From: Meghimatium bilineatum
Taxonomy: Eukaryota > Mollusca > Gastropoda > Stylommatophora > Philomycidae
Assembly (NCBI GenBank): GCA_034231615.1
Contig: CM067306.1
Span: 35,918,019 to 35,982,018, forward strand
Reading direction: 5' to 3'
DNA length: 64,000 nt
Shown: positions 61,301 to 64,000 of the stretch, piece by piece
Numbering within the stretch: the first letter of the stretch is position 1
Layout: every line of letters begins with the position of its first letter
The notes under the pieces: generated by a model
Database searches by the model: none
What the model saw: only the letters and a program-made list of their open reading frames with translations
What the model was told of the DNA's origin: nothing
Position numbers and translations under genes: made by a program

Positions 61301-61684
61301 CCTCACCCTGATGGCAGAACACCATTGATGTATGCTGTATTCCATAAACATTTAAATTGTGTGAAACTCCTGATTGACTATAATTGTGATATGAATGTGT
61401 TAGATAATTCCAAAGTCACAGCATTAATGTTTGCTGCAAGTAAGGGATATTATGAGTGTATACAGCTGCTTATTGATGGAGGGGCTGATATTAATCAGTG
61501 TGGCACGGAAGGGAACAGCCCACTTATGTTAGCAGTTGTAAATAAACATATGGATTGTGTTGAACTACTGATTAAAAAGGGAGCTAATTTGCATACTAAA
61601 AATGTGTACGGTGATCGCCCCCTGGATACTGCTAGAAGGAGAGGATTTTCAGAATGTGTGAAATTAATAGAAAGAACATTATAA
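26918..61684 (+). CDS. Tandem-CARD / ankyrin-repeat protein, seven coding exons, 562 aa (predicted)
   Basis: Exons 26918-27067, 38518-38693, 46921-47062, 48329-48494, 52341-52451, 58471-58536 and 60807-61684 total 1,689 bases (562 codons plus TAA) and stay in frame across six GT..AG introns with compatible phases. Residues about 20-105 and 120-210 form two CARD-like six-helix modules: each has a VLTK-x-D motif before its internal intron, then LL, a conserved DW pair (residues 78-79 and 184-185) and a leucine-rich helix. Residues about 212-305 are a polar linker; about 310-562 hold eight 33-residue ankyrin repeats. No helicase, NACHT, kinase or membrane segment is seen, so it looks like a cytosolic adapter or scaffold. 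CARDs bind other CARDs; ankyrin repeats bind proteins or small ligands. CARD-ANK proteins such as fish Caiap act in inflammasome signalling; the role here is inferred by architecture only. The start ATG has A at -3, and an upstream in-frame TAA lies at 26867. A non-coding 5' exon is possible. The death-fold subtype (CARD rather than death or DED) is my reading from the motif pattern. Confidence 0.8.
27660..27960 (+). mobile_element. tRNA-headed SINE with a conserved-looking core
   Basis: It begins GCTGTAGTCTAGTTGATAGT (A-box-like) and GCCAGGTTCAAAACT (B-box-like), then has a core with GGTAAATGCAGCAAGGAAAG and GAACTGGCCACCCCACCTAA. That core style resembles the broadly conserved SINE domains of animals; the family cannot be assigned without a library search. 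Confidence 0.65.
28563..28574. repeat. Left target-site duplication of the + strand LINE-I
   Basis: ACTGTTACTTAC, repeated exactly at 36684-36695 on the other side of the element. Confidence 0.75.
29093..30017. mobile_element. TTAA-flanked DNA transposon (piggyBac-like, non-autonomous) inside LINE-I
   Basis: A 925-bp block interrupts the LINE-I endonuclease between TTAA (29089-29092) and TTAA (30018-30021); removing it and one TTAA rejoins AGCCTTTAAAATCAG, which matches the intact minus copy apart from one base. The ends are imperfect inverted repeats (CCTTTACGACTCTG against TCTTTAGGACCCTG, 11 of 14 identical). TTAA-specific insertion is the hallmark of the piggyBac superfamily. The longest internal frame (29126-29425, 99 aa) resembles no transposase I know, so this is probably a MITE-like derivative. 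A run of 20 C lies at about 29769-29789. Confidence 0.7.
30122..31408 (+). pseudogene. LINE-I endonuclease C-terminal and RT N-terminal remnants
   Basis: Broken frames read MEGVEYQILHLKTDCTEFHL, LMVCGDF, then LNLERDTRKLWKPVKQLND and KSPGADGVSNEMIINLG, which correspond to the endonuclease C-terminus, the linker and the first RT motif of the minus copy. The string DQY.FWKSIMN arises from a frame shift relative to the GSDHRPVFLEIHNEF endonuclease motif. The coding capacity is lost through several indels and stops, including TGA where the sister copy has CGA. Confidence 0.75.
31430..31925 (+). pseudogene. LINE-I reverse transcriptase palm remnant
   Basis: Shifted frames still show WIDLRKAF-like sequence, MYKWVKVYLHNKRARVQLNG, DHGVPQGIVQKPILFLVYIN and MYAGDLVHVRTC. 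The catalytic YADD has become YAGD. After about 31925 the sequence jumps to the RNase H N-terminal region (GAGVYIEYAYKPRDTIRTP near 31950-32025), so the RT thumb has been deleted. Confidence 0.75.
32366..34009 (-). CDS. LINE-I RT thumb, RNase H and C-terminal zinc motif (547-codon open frame)
   Basis: Residues about 20-160 are the RT C-terminal and thumb part (WANRWCVSINTDKCSTTLF, YLGVTFDDKLTWKQHI). Residues about 305-430 form a complete RNase HI domain with the four acidic residues in place: YTDGS (D311), DAEIQAI (E351), LTDARS (D377) and NEKADQLA (D424). A C-x-C-x8-H-x4-C motif follows at 500-516 (CTCG...HILQEC), a common C-terminal feature of RNase H-bearing LINEs. The first codons after the listed ATG are out-of-frame leader; the real protein would be entered by frameshift from the YADD frame. 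It is unlikely to be active because of the broken upstream frames. Confidence 0.85.
   Translation of the reverse strand: MLNYHTGSKWQCMLTTWCTEEHATVATKQIQRAIDALTLWANRWCVSINTDKCSTTLFTLSPKQKAGHIKIDGELLKEDKQPTYLGVTFDDKLTWKQHINKATTKARRKLAILRKLSGTTWGASGNILSKVYQQGIRPHLEYGSAAWCSASNTTLQDLDKVQNQALRIMLGAMKSTPIAEMQKMGRMQTLGERRDTKVLIQAEKFQCMPSHPMKERFQNLALGRLKRSSFIYQAKRLRRQLTDLPEVDSPLRPVPEQTPWSERHGMPIYIQTHVKGILSEDEQNSVQRRTVTLSFLDEEYPQDIWVRVYTDGSAQNAVRNGGAGVYIEYPHKPRDTIRTPTGKFCNNYDAEIQAISVAAKKLLNSNSDLQPVVFLTDARSVLQALQSGKLTDLKKLLSELSYQYRVTMQWIPSHCGIPGNEKADQLAKEGAAEDQPDIPITYHQKKQMIKSIRKPQTPTQDDYHIMNRPEQVIILRLRTGHNRLRSHMYTKFKIGNTAMCTCGQAAQSAKHILQECSEHETLRQTYWTRGNNTGIKTMGHCMNYKRQ
33927..34613 (-). pseudogene. 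LINE-I reverse transcriptase, fingers and palm
   Basis: A 228-codon open frame encoding the catalytic core of a non-LTR reverse transcriptase: NYRPISLTS near residues 54-62, AAWIDLRKAFDKVW with the first catalytic Asp at 126, HGVPQGGVLSPTLF at 181-194 and MYADDLV with the active-site pair at 216-217. The frame breaks a few codons after YADD, and the remaining RT lies in the next frame (32366-34009). Upstream, a 61-bp deletion removes part of motif 0. Element function is target-primed reverse transcription of its own RNA. Confidence 0.85.
34679..36115 (-). pseudogene. LINE-I endonuclease (EEP-type) region, one internal TGA
   Basis: Two frames, 36115-35717 and 35656-34679, are the same reading frame separated by one TGA and 20 sense codons. 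Apurinic-endonuclease-like motifs are seen in order: IKIMHWNAEGVNS (catalytic Asn), CCIQEIHL (catalytic Glu), LMVCGDFNSHSQSWG (Asp/Asn) and GSDHRPVFLEI (terminal Asp-His). The N-terminus (MPCTKHNGN...) has no recognised domain. The frame ends at TGA where the sister copy has CGA (QQEV-R), so both stops look like CpG decay. A 61-bp deletion then shifts the frame before the RT. Confidence 0.82.
36690..36905 (-). mobile_element. LINE C-terminal relic
   Basis: Read on the minus strand, EETVKHHLIECRALQDLL resembles the H-x4-C end of the zinc motif found in RNase H-type LINEs. A related fragment lies at about 28325-28405 on the same strand, so the + strand LINE-I landed in or beside an older LINE of another family. 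Confidence 0.55.
37375..37895 (+). mobile_element. LINE RNase H / C-terminal relic with (GAA)n tail
   Basis: The strand reads LQWIPGHCGIPGNEKA, then RKEQTIIFRLRTGHNRMRSH and a CGL...EEHILHAC zinc-type end, followed by GATGAAGAAGAAGAAGAATA. It is a 5'-truncated, frame-broken copy of an RNase H LINE related to, but distinct from, LINE-I. It lies in intron 1. Confidence 0.7.
37918..38025. repeat. Dispersed repeat shared with 14625-14720
   Basis: Second copy in the same orientation, in intron 1: GAAACTGGCTTCACAGCACA, GGGCATTCCCATAATTGCTC and CCAGCAGCCATCC. Confidence 0.65.
38030..38512 (-). mobile_element. LINE RNase H relic just upstream of exon 2
   Basis: The minus strand reads ITWIYCPGHAEVRGNEIAN and ...AAQC, the C-terminal RNase H motif of a third LINE family, with an upstream segment (EDGDRWSYNSTWLITDTSTN). 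It ends within a few bases of the acceptor of exon 2, so part of the branch-point region may be transposon-derived. Confidence 0.65.
38518..38693 (+). CDS. Coding exon 2: second half of CARD 1
   Basis: The acceptor CATATTTTCAG precedes the exon, which opens in phase 0 and continues CARD 1 (LLQKLAGTNDWFSVLLATL). Two donors overlap at its end: GTATGT after 38689 and GTAATT after 38693. Only the second (phase 2) keeps exon 3 open; the first leads to a stop in exon 3. Reading straight on gives ATG TAA, so retention of the intron would end the protein after CARD 1. Confidence 0.78.
38789..39420 (+). repeat. Donor-like minisatellite (GTAAGT array)
   Basis: Roughly 23 occurrences of GTAAGTGAAGTG separated by TTAGAATGGGAGC or shorter spacers, unit about 26 bp with several shorter units. 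It begins 96 bp after the end of exon 2. Confidence 0.92.
39898..40157. mobile_element. MITE with 17-bp terminal inverted repeats and 8-bp target duplication
   Basis: Ends are GGTTCTTGTTTGGAATG and its exact inverse; ATAATTTA flanks both sides (39890-39897 and 40158-40165). The 260-bp interior is AT-rich and non-coding. An 8-bp duplication fits hAT or Merlin-type transposases. Confidence 0.8.
40170..41280. other. Intron 2, no feature recognised
   Basis: Frames at 40359-40586 and 40599-40916 resemble nothing I know. Confidence 0.4.
41290..41830 (+). mobile_element. LINE endonuclease N-terminal relic
   Basis: STWNVRTLYACGKVSELTHE, DIMVMAEVRWTEFGE and ILQVYAPTADYDEEEI are the opening motifs of an EEP-type LINE endonuclease (catalytic Asn and Glu kept). 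The frame ends at 41652 and the RT is absent. Unusually, this is a 5' part rather than a 3' part of a LINE. Confidence 0.75.
42040..42510 (-). mobile_element. Probable LINE C-terminal relic
   Basis: QERMMVNQLRTGTASQRVMA and LWTCPECNDDD look like the RNase H C-terminal region with a zinc-type C-x2-C. The call rests on these short motifs only. A G run (C on +) lies at about 42317-42330. Confidence 0.45.
43298..43386. repeat. (TA)n microsatellite
   Basis: About 44 uninterrupted TA units. Confidence 0.97.
43985..44245 (-). mobile_element. LINE RNase H C-terminal relic
   Basis: It shares GAGTCTGTTGTAGC, TTCTCAATCTAAA and the reversed coding of PSHITENEIADQ with the relic at 52540-53100. Confidence 0.55.
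44250..45950. other. Intron 2, no gene seen
   Basis: AT-rich. It includes a tandem pair of about 60 bp at 44795-44905 (TGCACATCAGCATC, GAGAGCAYTGG). Confidence 0.5.
45955..46195 (+). mobile_element. SINE-A diverged copy
   Basis: GTTGTCAGGGCCAGAAAAAG, GCTATGTTGTAAGAAGTAAC, GCCATGCTGAAGTCAGATAC and CTGAGAGTGAATGCAGATGA follow the SINE-A order. A second, older fragment may lie at 46270-46410. Confidence 0.7.
46590..46672 (-). mobile_element. tRNA-derived SINE head
   Basis: The minus strand reads TAGTCTGGTATAGTGGGCAA (A box) and ACTGGTTCAATCCTTG (B box) with tRNA-like spacing, but acceptor-stem pairing is not evident. Confidence 0.6.
46673..46900. repeat. 28-bp tandem repeat before exon 3
   Basis: About eight units containing GATCTGTTGTGTGTTATAAT, ending some 20 bp before the acceptor of exon 3. 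Confidence 0.9.
46921..47062 (+). CDS. Coding exon 3: first half of CARD 2
   Basis: A T-rich tract and TTTACCAG precede the exon; a NAGNAG pair (46920 and 46923) could add or drop one codon without changing frame. It encodes NIRDLFSRINIRIALHLF and ends VLTKIDI|GTAAGT in phase 0, the same position and phase as the intron inside CARD 1. A 28-bp tandem repeat lies directly upstream of the polypyrimidine tract. Confidence 0.8.
47330..47885. repeat. Telomere-like array in intron 3
   Basis: Imperfect units built from CCCTAACCCACACACTAGTG and TTAACACCAA. CCCTAACCC resembles telomeric DNA, but the TTAGGG hexamers are not contiguous. The unit also joins ACTAGT and GTTAAC palindromes. Confidence 0.88.
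48329..48494 (+). CDS. Coding exon 4: second half of CARD 2
   Basis: The acceptor TTAATTTTTAG leads into 55 codons plus one base, ending at AGCT|GTGAGT (phase 1). The exon aligns with exon 2 without gaps: LL at codons 19-20 and DW at codons 28-29 in both, and 21 identities over 53 positions by hand count. It completes the second CARD-like fold. Confidence 0.82.
48515..48780 (-). mobile_element. SINE-A diverged copy
   Basis: It begins about 20 bp after the exon 4 donor: TTCATTCTCAAAATCTGG, GCATGTAGTCTAGAGAACAG, GGGATGGGACATCAAACTC and TTCTTTGCTTCCTGTAAGAG. Confidence 0.75.
48966..49427 (+). other. 153-codon open frame in intron 4, unrecognised
   Basis: The open frame (MEFHTFFNSTYITHKVDQLN...) has no motif I recognise and a shadow frame also stays open (49142-49324). 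It may be chance or a decayed element; I do not call it a gene. Confidence 0.25.
49450..50015 (-). mobile_element. LINE-C 3' relic
   Basis: The minus strand contains the counterpart of GTCTACAGTGGTCATTCCAT (as CTACAGTAGCCATTCCATGC) at its 3' end, and SETWTVYRRHVIKH plus related RT C-terminal sequence at 49783-50013. Confidence 0.7.
50290..50480 (+). repeat. Dispersed repeat shared with 18225-18425
   Basis: GCAGACCCAGGGTTAGCAGA, TGCACCCTGGAAACAGAAAT and GGATCGTGTCCAAGAATGTG are shared. A 139-codon frame (50060-50479) runs through it but is probably incidental. Confidence 0.7.
50697..50835. repeat. 32-bp tandem repeat
   Basis: Four units containing GGAATATCCATGCATAAAGA and GCATATAACAA. Confidence 0.9.
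50825..51015 (+). mobile_element. LINE C-terminal relic
   Basis: KGRPRKRWIETSS matches the GRPRKRW block near the end of LINE-D-type proteins. The rest is decayed. Confidence 0.5.
51085..51425. repeat. Degenerate ~45-60-bp tandem repeat
   Basis: About seven units with TTTACATCTCTACCCTTCAA, TCATGGTCTAAC and CTGAGGAGA. Confidence 0.85.
51700..52195 (+). repeat. Long dispersed repeat shared with 18660-19395
   Basis: GGTTCAGTACTTGATGGGCA, GCCACAGACTAGGGAAGC and GGCAGAAATCACACTA are shared, in the same order; the tail is SINE-A-like. Confidence 0.6.
52341..52451 (+). CDS. Coding exon 5: linker after CARD 2
   Basis: The exon lies between TTTTATCAACAG and ACAG|GTAAAC, enters in phase 1 and leaves in phase 1. 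It encodes a charged, probably helical segment (KWYEDQQKAEAFLHPNFDEQ) with no recognised domain. The support is the open frame, the matching phases and the splice signals; the true borders would need a transcript. Confidence 0.7.
52540..53100 (-). mobile_element. LINE RNase H C-terminal relic
   Basis: GAGTCTGTTGTGCCTGTTCT and CCACAGGGGCACATATTGG read on minus as the RLR-T-G...C-x-C-type end of an RNase H LINE. Related to 43985-44245. Confidence 0.6.
53586..53898. repeat. 24-bp perfect inverted repeat with 265-bp spacer
   Basis: The arm at 53586-53609 (starting GTACAATACAAGAATC) is repeated exactly in inverse at 53875-53898. The spacer is unique-looking; no target duplication is evident at the arm edges. 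Confidence 0.8.
54269..55834 (-). CDS. LINE-I copy 3 RT thumb and RNase H open frame (521 codons)
   Basis: It is almost identical to the first 500 residues of the 32366-34009 frame, with the same out-of-frame leader, RT thumb block and RNase H motifs (YTDGS, DAEIQGI, LTDARS, NEKADQLA). The zinc-motif region is frame-shifted near 54350 (GNTTMVHVDRQ instead of CTCG), so the C-terminus differs. Mobile-element coding sequence, not a host gene. Confidence 0.82.
   Translation of the reverse strand: MLNYHTGSKWQCMLTTWCTEEHATVATKQIQRAIDALTLWANRWCISINTDKCSTTLFTLSPKQKAGHIKIDGELLKEDKQPTYLGVTFDDKLTWKQHINKATTKARRKLAILRKLSGTTWGTSGNILSKVYQQGIRPHLEYGSAAWCPASNTTLQDLDKVQNQALRIMLGAMKSIPIAEMQKMGRMQTLGERRDTKVLIQAEKFQCMPSHPMKERFQNLAMGRLKRSSFIHQAKRLCRQLTDLPEVDSPLRSVPEQTPWSESHGMPIYIQTHVKGILSEDEQNSVQRRTVTLSFLDEEYPQDIWVRVYTDGSAQNAVRNGGAGVYIEYPHKPRDTIRTPTGKFCNNYDAEIQGISVAAKKLLYSNSGLQPVVFLTDARSVLQALQSGKLTDLKKLLSELSYQYRVTMQRIPSHCGIPGNEKADQLAKEGAAEDQPDIPITYHQKKQMIKSIRKPQTPTQDDYHIMNRSEQVIILCLRTGHNRLRSHMYTKFKIGNTTMVHVDRQHRVPNIYFKSVLSMKH
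55840..56088 (-). pseudogene. LINE-I copy 3 truncated RT palm fragment
   Basis: The minus strand reads LVLAAWIDLRKAFDTVWKEG and VSSRMYKWVKAYLHN, the catalytic block of the RT, then shifts frame before the PQG motif. Sequence beyond 56100 belongs to the insertion site. Confidence 0.75.
56630..56652. repeat. Homopolymer C run
   Basis: About 22 consecutive C. Short C runs are common in the window (also near 9980, 21638, 29770 and 42317). Confidence 0.95.
56690..56800 (-). mobile_element. SINE-A partial copy
   Basis: CCTCCTTAGTCGCCACTTAT, GATAACCGGAGGTGG and TATTCTTTGCTCCTATTCC; it stands head to head with the next copy. Confidence 0.6.
56808..57055 (+). mobile_element. SINE-A, nearly complete
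   Basis: It begins CGTGTGTTGTCGGGCCCAAA, has GGGATGGAGTTGGCTGTCCC and GCCATGCTGAAGTCGGATGT, and ends TTTGAGAACGAATGCAGAAG. Confidence 0.85.
57150..57265 (+). mobile_element. SINE-A partial copy, variant
   Basis: CACCTTCTGGAAATCTAGGA, CATTGCTCTGTTATAAGAG and GGGAGTTTGAGAACGAGCAC, like 26455-26580. Confidence 0.55.
57545..58080. repeat. ~29-bp tandem repeat upstream of exon 6
   Basis: About 20 irregular units of CAGTTATCAGGTTACAGCTT with CAATAGCTT or CCAATAGCTT spacers; unit length varies from 19 to 36 bp. Confidence 0.9.
58165..58265 (-). mobile_element. SINE-B fragment
   Basis: TTTGCCAATGTTTTCTGAAA, GGTCCATATGCACAATTATG and a reversed B-box-like TATGAATCAGG. Confidence 0.55.
58471..58536 (+). 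CDS. Coding exon 6: short linker exon
   Basis: A 66-bp exon with acceptor AATTCATTTTTAG and donor CCAG|GTTACT, phase 1 on both sides, so it could be skipped without changing the frame. It encodes an acidic segment (DGHIQEVSSITPLFEEF). No domain is recognised. A 31-bp tandem repeat starts about 20 bp after its donor. Confidence 0.65.
58555..58690. repeat. 31-bp tandem repeat after exon 6
   Basis: Four to five units of ATGTTATGTCAATAGTCTTC with CATCAATG. Confidence 0.9.
58950..59217 (+). mobile_element. SINE-A, nearly complete
   Basis: CTGAAAGGGGAGCAAAGAAT, CGTAAGAGGTGACTACGG, GGCATGCTAATGTCGGATGT and AGGAATTTGAGAGCGAAAAA. Confidence 0.8.
59505..59900 (+). mobile_element. LINE-C 3' relic with C2H2 end
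   Basis: MPDHCLPKILLYGELEKGTR, GGQKKRYKDLLKK and VIPCQNCPRTFTVRIGLISH with a following His-x3-His-type spacing. It ends shortly after the finger. Confidence 0.75.
60000..60110. repeat. 46-bp tandem duplication
   Basis: Two copies of TCAGATTGYRCARTCTTGCT followed by GTCACCCATGTGTGAGTGAT. Confidence 0.85.
60807..61684 (+). CDS. Coding exon 7: ankyrin-repeat domain and stop codon
   Basis: The acceptor TTTCTTTCTGTGACAG opens an 878-bp terminal exon in the phase left by exon 6. After about 39 linker residues it encodes roughly eight consecutive 33-residue ankyrin repeats. Typical signatures are visible: GRTAVIYAASGGHSSCLELL, GTTALMGAANGGHYDCMRLL, GNSPLMLAVVNKHMDCVELL, with GADVN/GADIN turns. The last repeat (DRPLDTARRRG) looks like a C-terminal cap. 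The frame ends with TAA at 61682-61684. The first canonical AATAAA I see downstream is at 62100, inside a LINE relic, so the true polyadenylation site is uncertain. The stretch is also open from a GTG at 60800, but AG at 60805-60806 fits an acceptor better. Confidence 0.9.
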
Positions 61685-61839
61685 GACTTGGAGATAATTA
61701 GGAAGGAATAGAGTAATCCAATAGTATATACACACATCCTGAGGAACTGGAAACAATGAAATCACAACAACCAAGAAATGCAGTGAGATCCAAAATCTAA
61801 ACACACACAAAATTTATGACAACAGGTAAAACAAAGATC

Positions 61840-62425
61840 AAACCAATAATCAAAATAGACAATATAGAACTGGAATGTGTAAACAAATTCGAATATCTGG
61901 GAGCAAATATAAACAGTTAAAGAGATTGTTCAGTAGAAATTAGATGAATTGCAATTGCAACACTCATATTAACACAAATAGAAAGCTGTGGCAAAGAAGT
62001 AATAAAGGCACTTAAGTAACCCTTTTAAGAGCATGTGTTTTCCCAGTGGCAACATATGGATGCGAGACTTGGACTTTAAACAAGACAATATCCAAAAGAA
62101 ATAAAGTGCTACAGAAAGATCTTACGAATATCATGGACAGAGAAAAATAAGAACTTTGAAATTACTGAAGCAAAATGAAGGGTGGCTTCTAAATACCATC
62201 ATAAGTAGGAAGCTACAGTATTTTGGACACTTAAAGTGACATGATGGCATCGAAAGGTTGATTCTGGAGGGTAGAGTGCCAGGTGAGAGAAGAAGAGGAA
62301 GACCAAGAAGATGATTGACTTGCGACATTGATTGACATATGCACATCTCTGCCAATGCAGACCTGTTTGCCAGAACAGCGAGGCGTTTAGAGTATCCACG
62401 ATGAAGACAGTGTTCTGGAAAGAAT
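61840..62425 (+). mobile_element. LINE-A-like 3' relic
   Basis: Broken frames give IDNIELECVNKFEYLGANI, FPVATYGCETWTLNKT, GGWLLNTIISRKLQYFGHLK and GERRRGRPRR. It begins about 155 bp after the stop of the CARD-ankyrin gene, so the gene's 3' UTR probably includes it. Confidence 0.72.
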
Positions 62426-62464
62426 ATGTCACTTGATATATAATAATTGTATATATATATGTAA

Positions 62465-62830
62465 TATGTTCTTGAGGTTTAGTAGTTGGTTGGTTGCTGA
62501 TCCATCGGTCTATGGGCTCTTGCCCTGTGACCCAATGCTATTGTGTGATATATGCATGTTTGTGAGCTGTTGTTTTGTTCCATATAAGGTTTTCCATTTA
62601 TCTGGCCTTAGAGGGAGAGGCATTTTCCTGACATCATCCAGTGGTGGACATTCAAACAGATGGTGGTTGACAGTTTCCAAGTTGTCTTTTGGATTTAGTG
62701 GAGGTGAGGGAGGGAGTTCTTCATAGCAGCAATTCAAACATGGATGAGTGTGATGGACAATAAATAAACAGGATAGTCGAAAATTGGTCATATTCCTGAG
62801 TACCATGGACAGCTAGAAAAACTAAAGAGA
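62465..62830 (-). mobile_element. LINE C-terminal relic related to 19405-20020
   Basis: The minus strand reads NHHLFECPPLDDVRKMPLPL and RPDKWKTLYGTKQQ, closely like HHLFECPELDDVGKMLLPLG at 19800. Confidence 0.75.
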
Positions 62831-62924
62831 AGGTGCTAAAAGGAGTCAAAGACTAGACTAATTAATAATAATTATTAATATCAGAAAGAGACAATCTTTA
62901 TTTTTTAGACATGTTATGAGACCA

Positions 62925-63115
62925 GGTGTTAGAACCTTGTTACAACAGGCATGAGAGATCGAAGATGACAGGTGTTAGAACCTTGTTACAACAGGCATGA
63001 GAGATCGAAGATGACAGGTGTTAGAACATTGTTACAACAGGCATGAGAGATCGAAGATGACAGGTGTTAGAACCTTGTTACAACATGCATGAGAGATCGA
63101 AGATGACAGGTGTTA
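62925..63115. repeat. 46-bp tandem repeat
   Basis: Four units containing GGTGTTAGAACCTTGTTACA and GGCATGAGAGATCGAAGATG. Confidence 0.93.
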
Positions 63116-63119
63116 GAAA

Positions 63120-63815
63120 ATATTTGTGTGACATGGCAAATAGTCAATAACAATCCTGATACTGGAAGTTATGGAGATCCATGTTTGTCTGTGTCACTCA
63201 GCAAGGGAACCTGATGATGATGATGTAGGGTTGTAAAGTATTCAAGATTAGAGTGAAATTGATTTTTTAGTACTGACGTAAAATACGAGTAAATAAGGAA
63301 CTAAATTGTTATAAAAGAATGCTCTATAGCATCAAAGATAACCCGAAAAAATACTGTAATTTTGTCTTTGTAACTCTTTGAAAATACATGCCTTACTTCT
63401 ACTAGCAGCTGAGTATTTCTTGAATGTGAAGTGTTTCTACACTTTATGTAAATAATGTTATTGTATGTGTGTATTAAAAAAAACACTTAATTACTGTGTG
63501 TTTTCCTATTAAGGAGTGCACAGAGACTTTCTATAGGCTGTGGAAATAAAGGCTGCTTTGCCAAAGCAAATGCCATGATATGTACAGGAAGGATTTTAAT
63601 GTGTGTATTTATGTATTAATATCAATAAAAGTTCATTCTTCTGTAGTCAATTGTGAAACATCCAATCCAATATTGGTCATGCATAGAGCTGCCATCTTTG
63701 GTTCTCCACAACTTGCTTTGCAGAGATACTCCTGGGGACCAAATTGTTGTTCTGTGATCAGTGAAACTAGGATAATCATGTAGTTATGTTTATGTGGTCT
63801 CTTCTGTTTACTTCA
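63120..63815. other. No gene seen
   Basis: AT-rich. AATAAA-type signals occur at about 63545 and 63613 (ATCAATAAAAG), which could serve an upstream transcript. Confidence 0.4.
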
Positions 63816-63816
63816 A

Positions 63817-63955
63817 GGGACAGCAACTACTATGTGAAACAGCAACTACTATGTGAAACAGCAACTACTATGTGAAACAGCAACTACTATGTGAAACAGC
63901 AACTACTATGTGAAACAGCAACTACTATGTGAAACAGCAACTACTATGATTCTAA
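63817..63955. repeat. 19-bp tandem repeat
   Basis: About seven perfect units of ACAGCAACTACTATGTGAA. Confidence 0.95.
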
Positions 63956-64000
63956 TGAGAATACTTATGCGAAACACAAAGTTGTTTGATATGACAATGG

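Overview
The window is eukaryotic and most likely comes from an invertebrate animal; the repeat and gene content would suit a mollusc, but the species cannot be fixed from the sequence. It is AT-rich, has spliced exons with GT..AG borders and very few long host reading frames, and is crowded with non-LTR retrotransposons (LINEs), SINEs and short-unit tandem arrays. I see no prokaryotic, organellar or viral signature.

The one host gene I can support runs on the + strand from about 26,918 to 61,684. Seven exons (26918-27067, 38518-38693, 46921-47062, 48329-48494, 52341-52451, 58471-58536, 60807-61684) join in frame to 1,689 bases, or 562 residues plus a stop. The predicted protein has two tandem CARD-like death-fold domains (each encoded by two exons with the intron at the same place), a linker of about 100 residues encoded by exons 5 and 6 and the start of exon 7, and about eight ankyrin repeats in the large last exon. 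Signalling proteins with N-terminal CARDs and C-terminal ankyrin repeats are known (fish Caiap is the nearest architecture I can name), so an innate-immune adapter or sensor role is a reasonable inference, not a demonstrated one.

Layout. 1-25 kb: no host gene seen; LINE 3'-end relics, a SINE family ending in (GAA)n (called SINE-A here), a tRNA-derived SINE (SINE-B) and large minisatellites (21-bp, 17-bp, 30-bp, 24-26-bp and 52-bp units). 25-27 kb: presumed 5' region and first coding exon. 27-38.5 kb: intron 1, filled by a full-length LINE (LINE-I, 28575-36683) that was hit first or later by a TTAA-flanked DNA transposon (29093-30017) and by a second full-length LINE-I copy in opposite orientation (32304-36284). 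38.5-61.7 kb: remaining exons and introns, with a splice-donor-like minisatellite, a MITE with an 8-bp target duplication, a telomere-like array and a third, 5'-truncated LINE-I copy (54128-56088). 61.7-64 kb: LINE relics and two short tandem arrays.

Three LINE-I copies have identifiable 12-bp target-site duplications, and all three share the same frame break just after the YADD motif. Family names such as LINE-A, LINE-C or SINE-A are labels used only inside this report.
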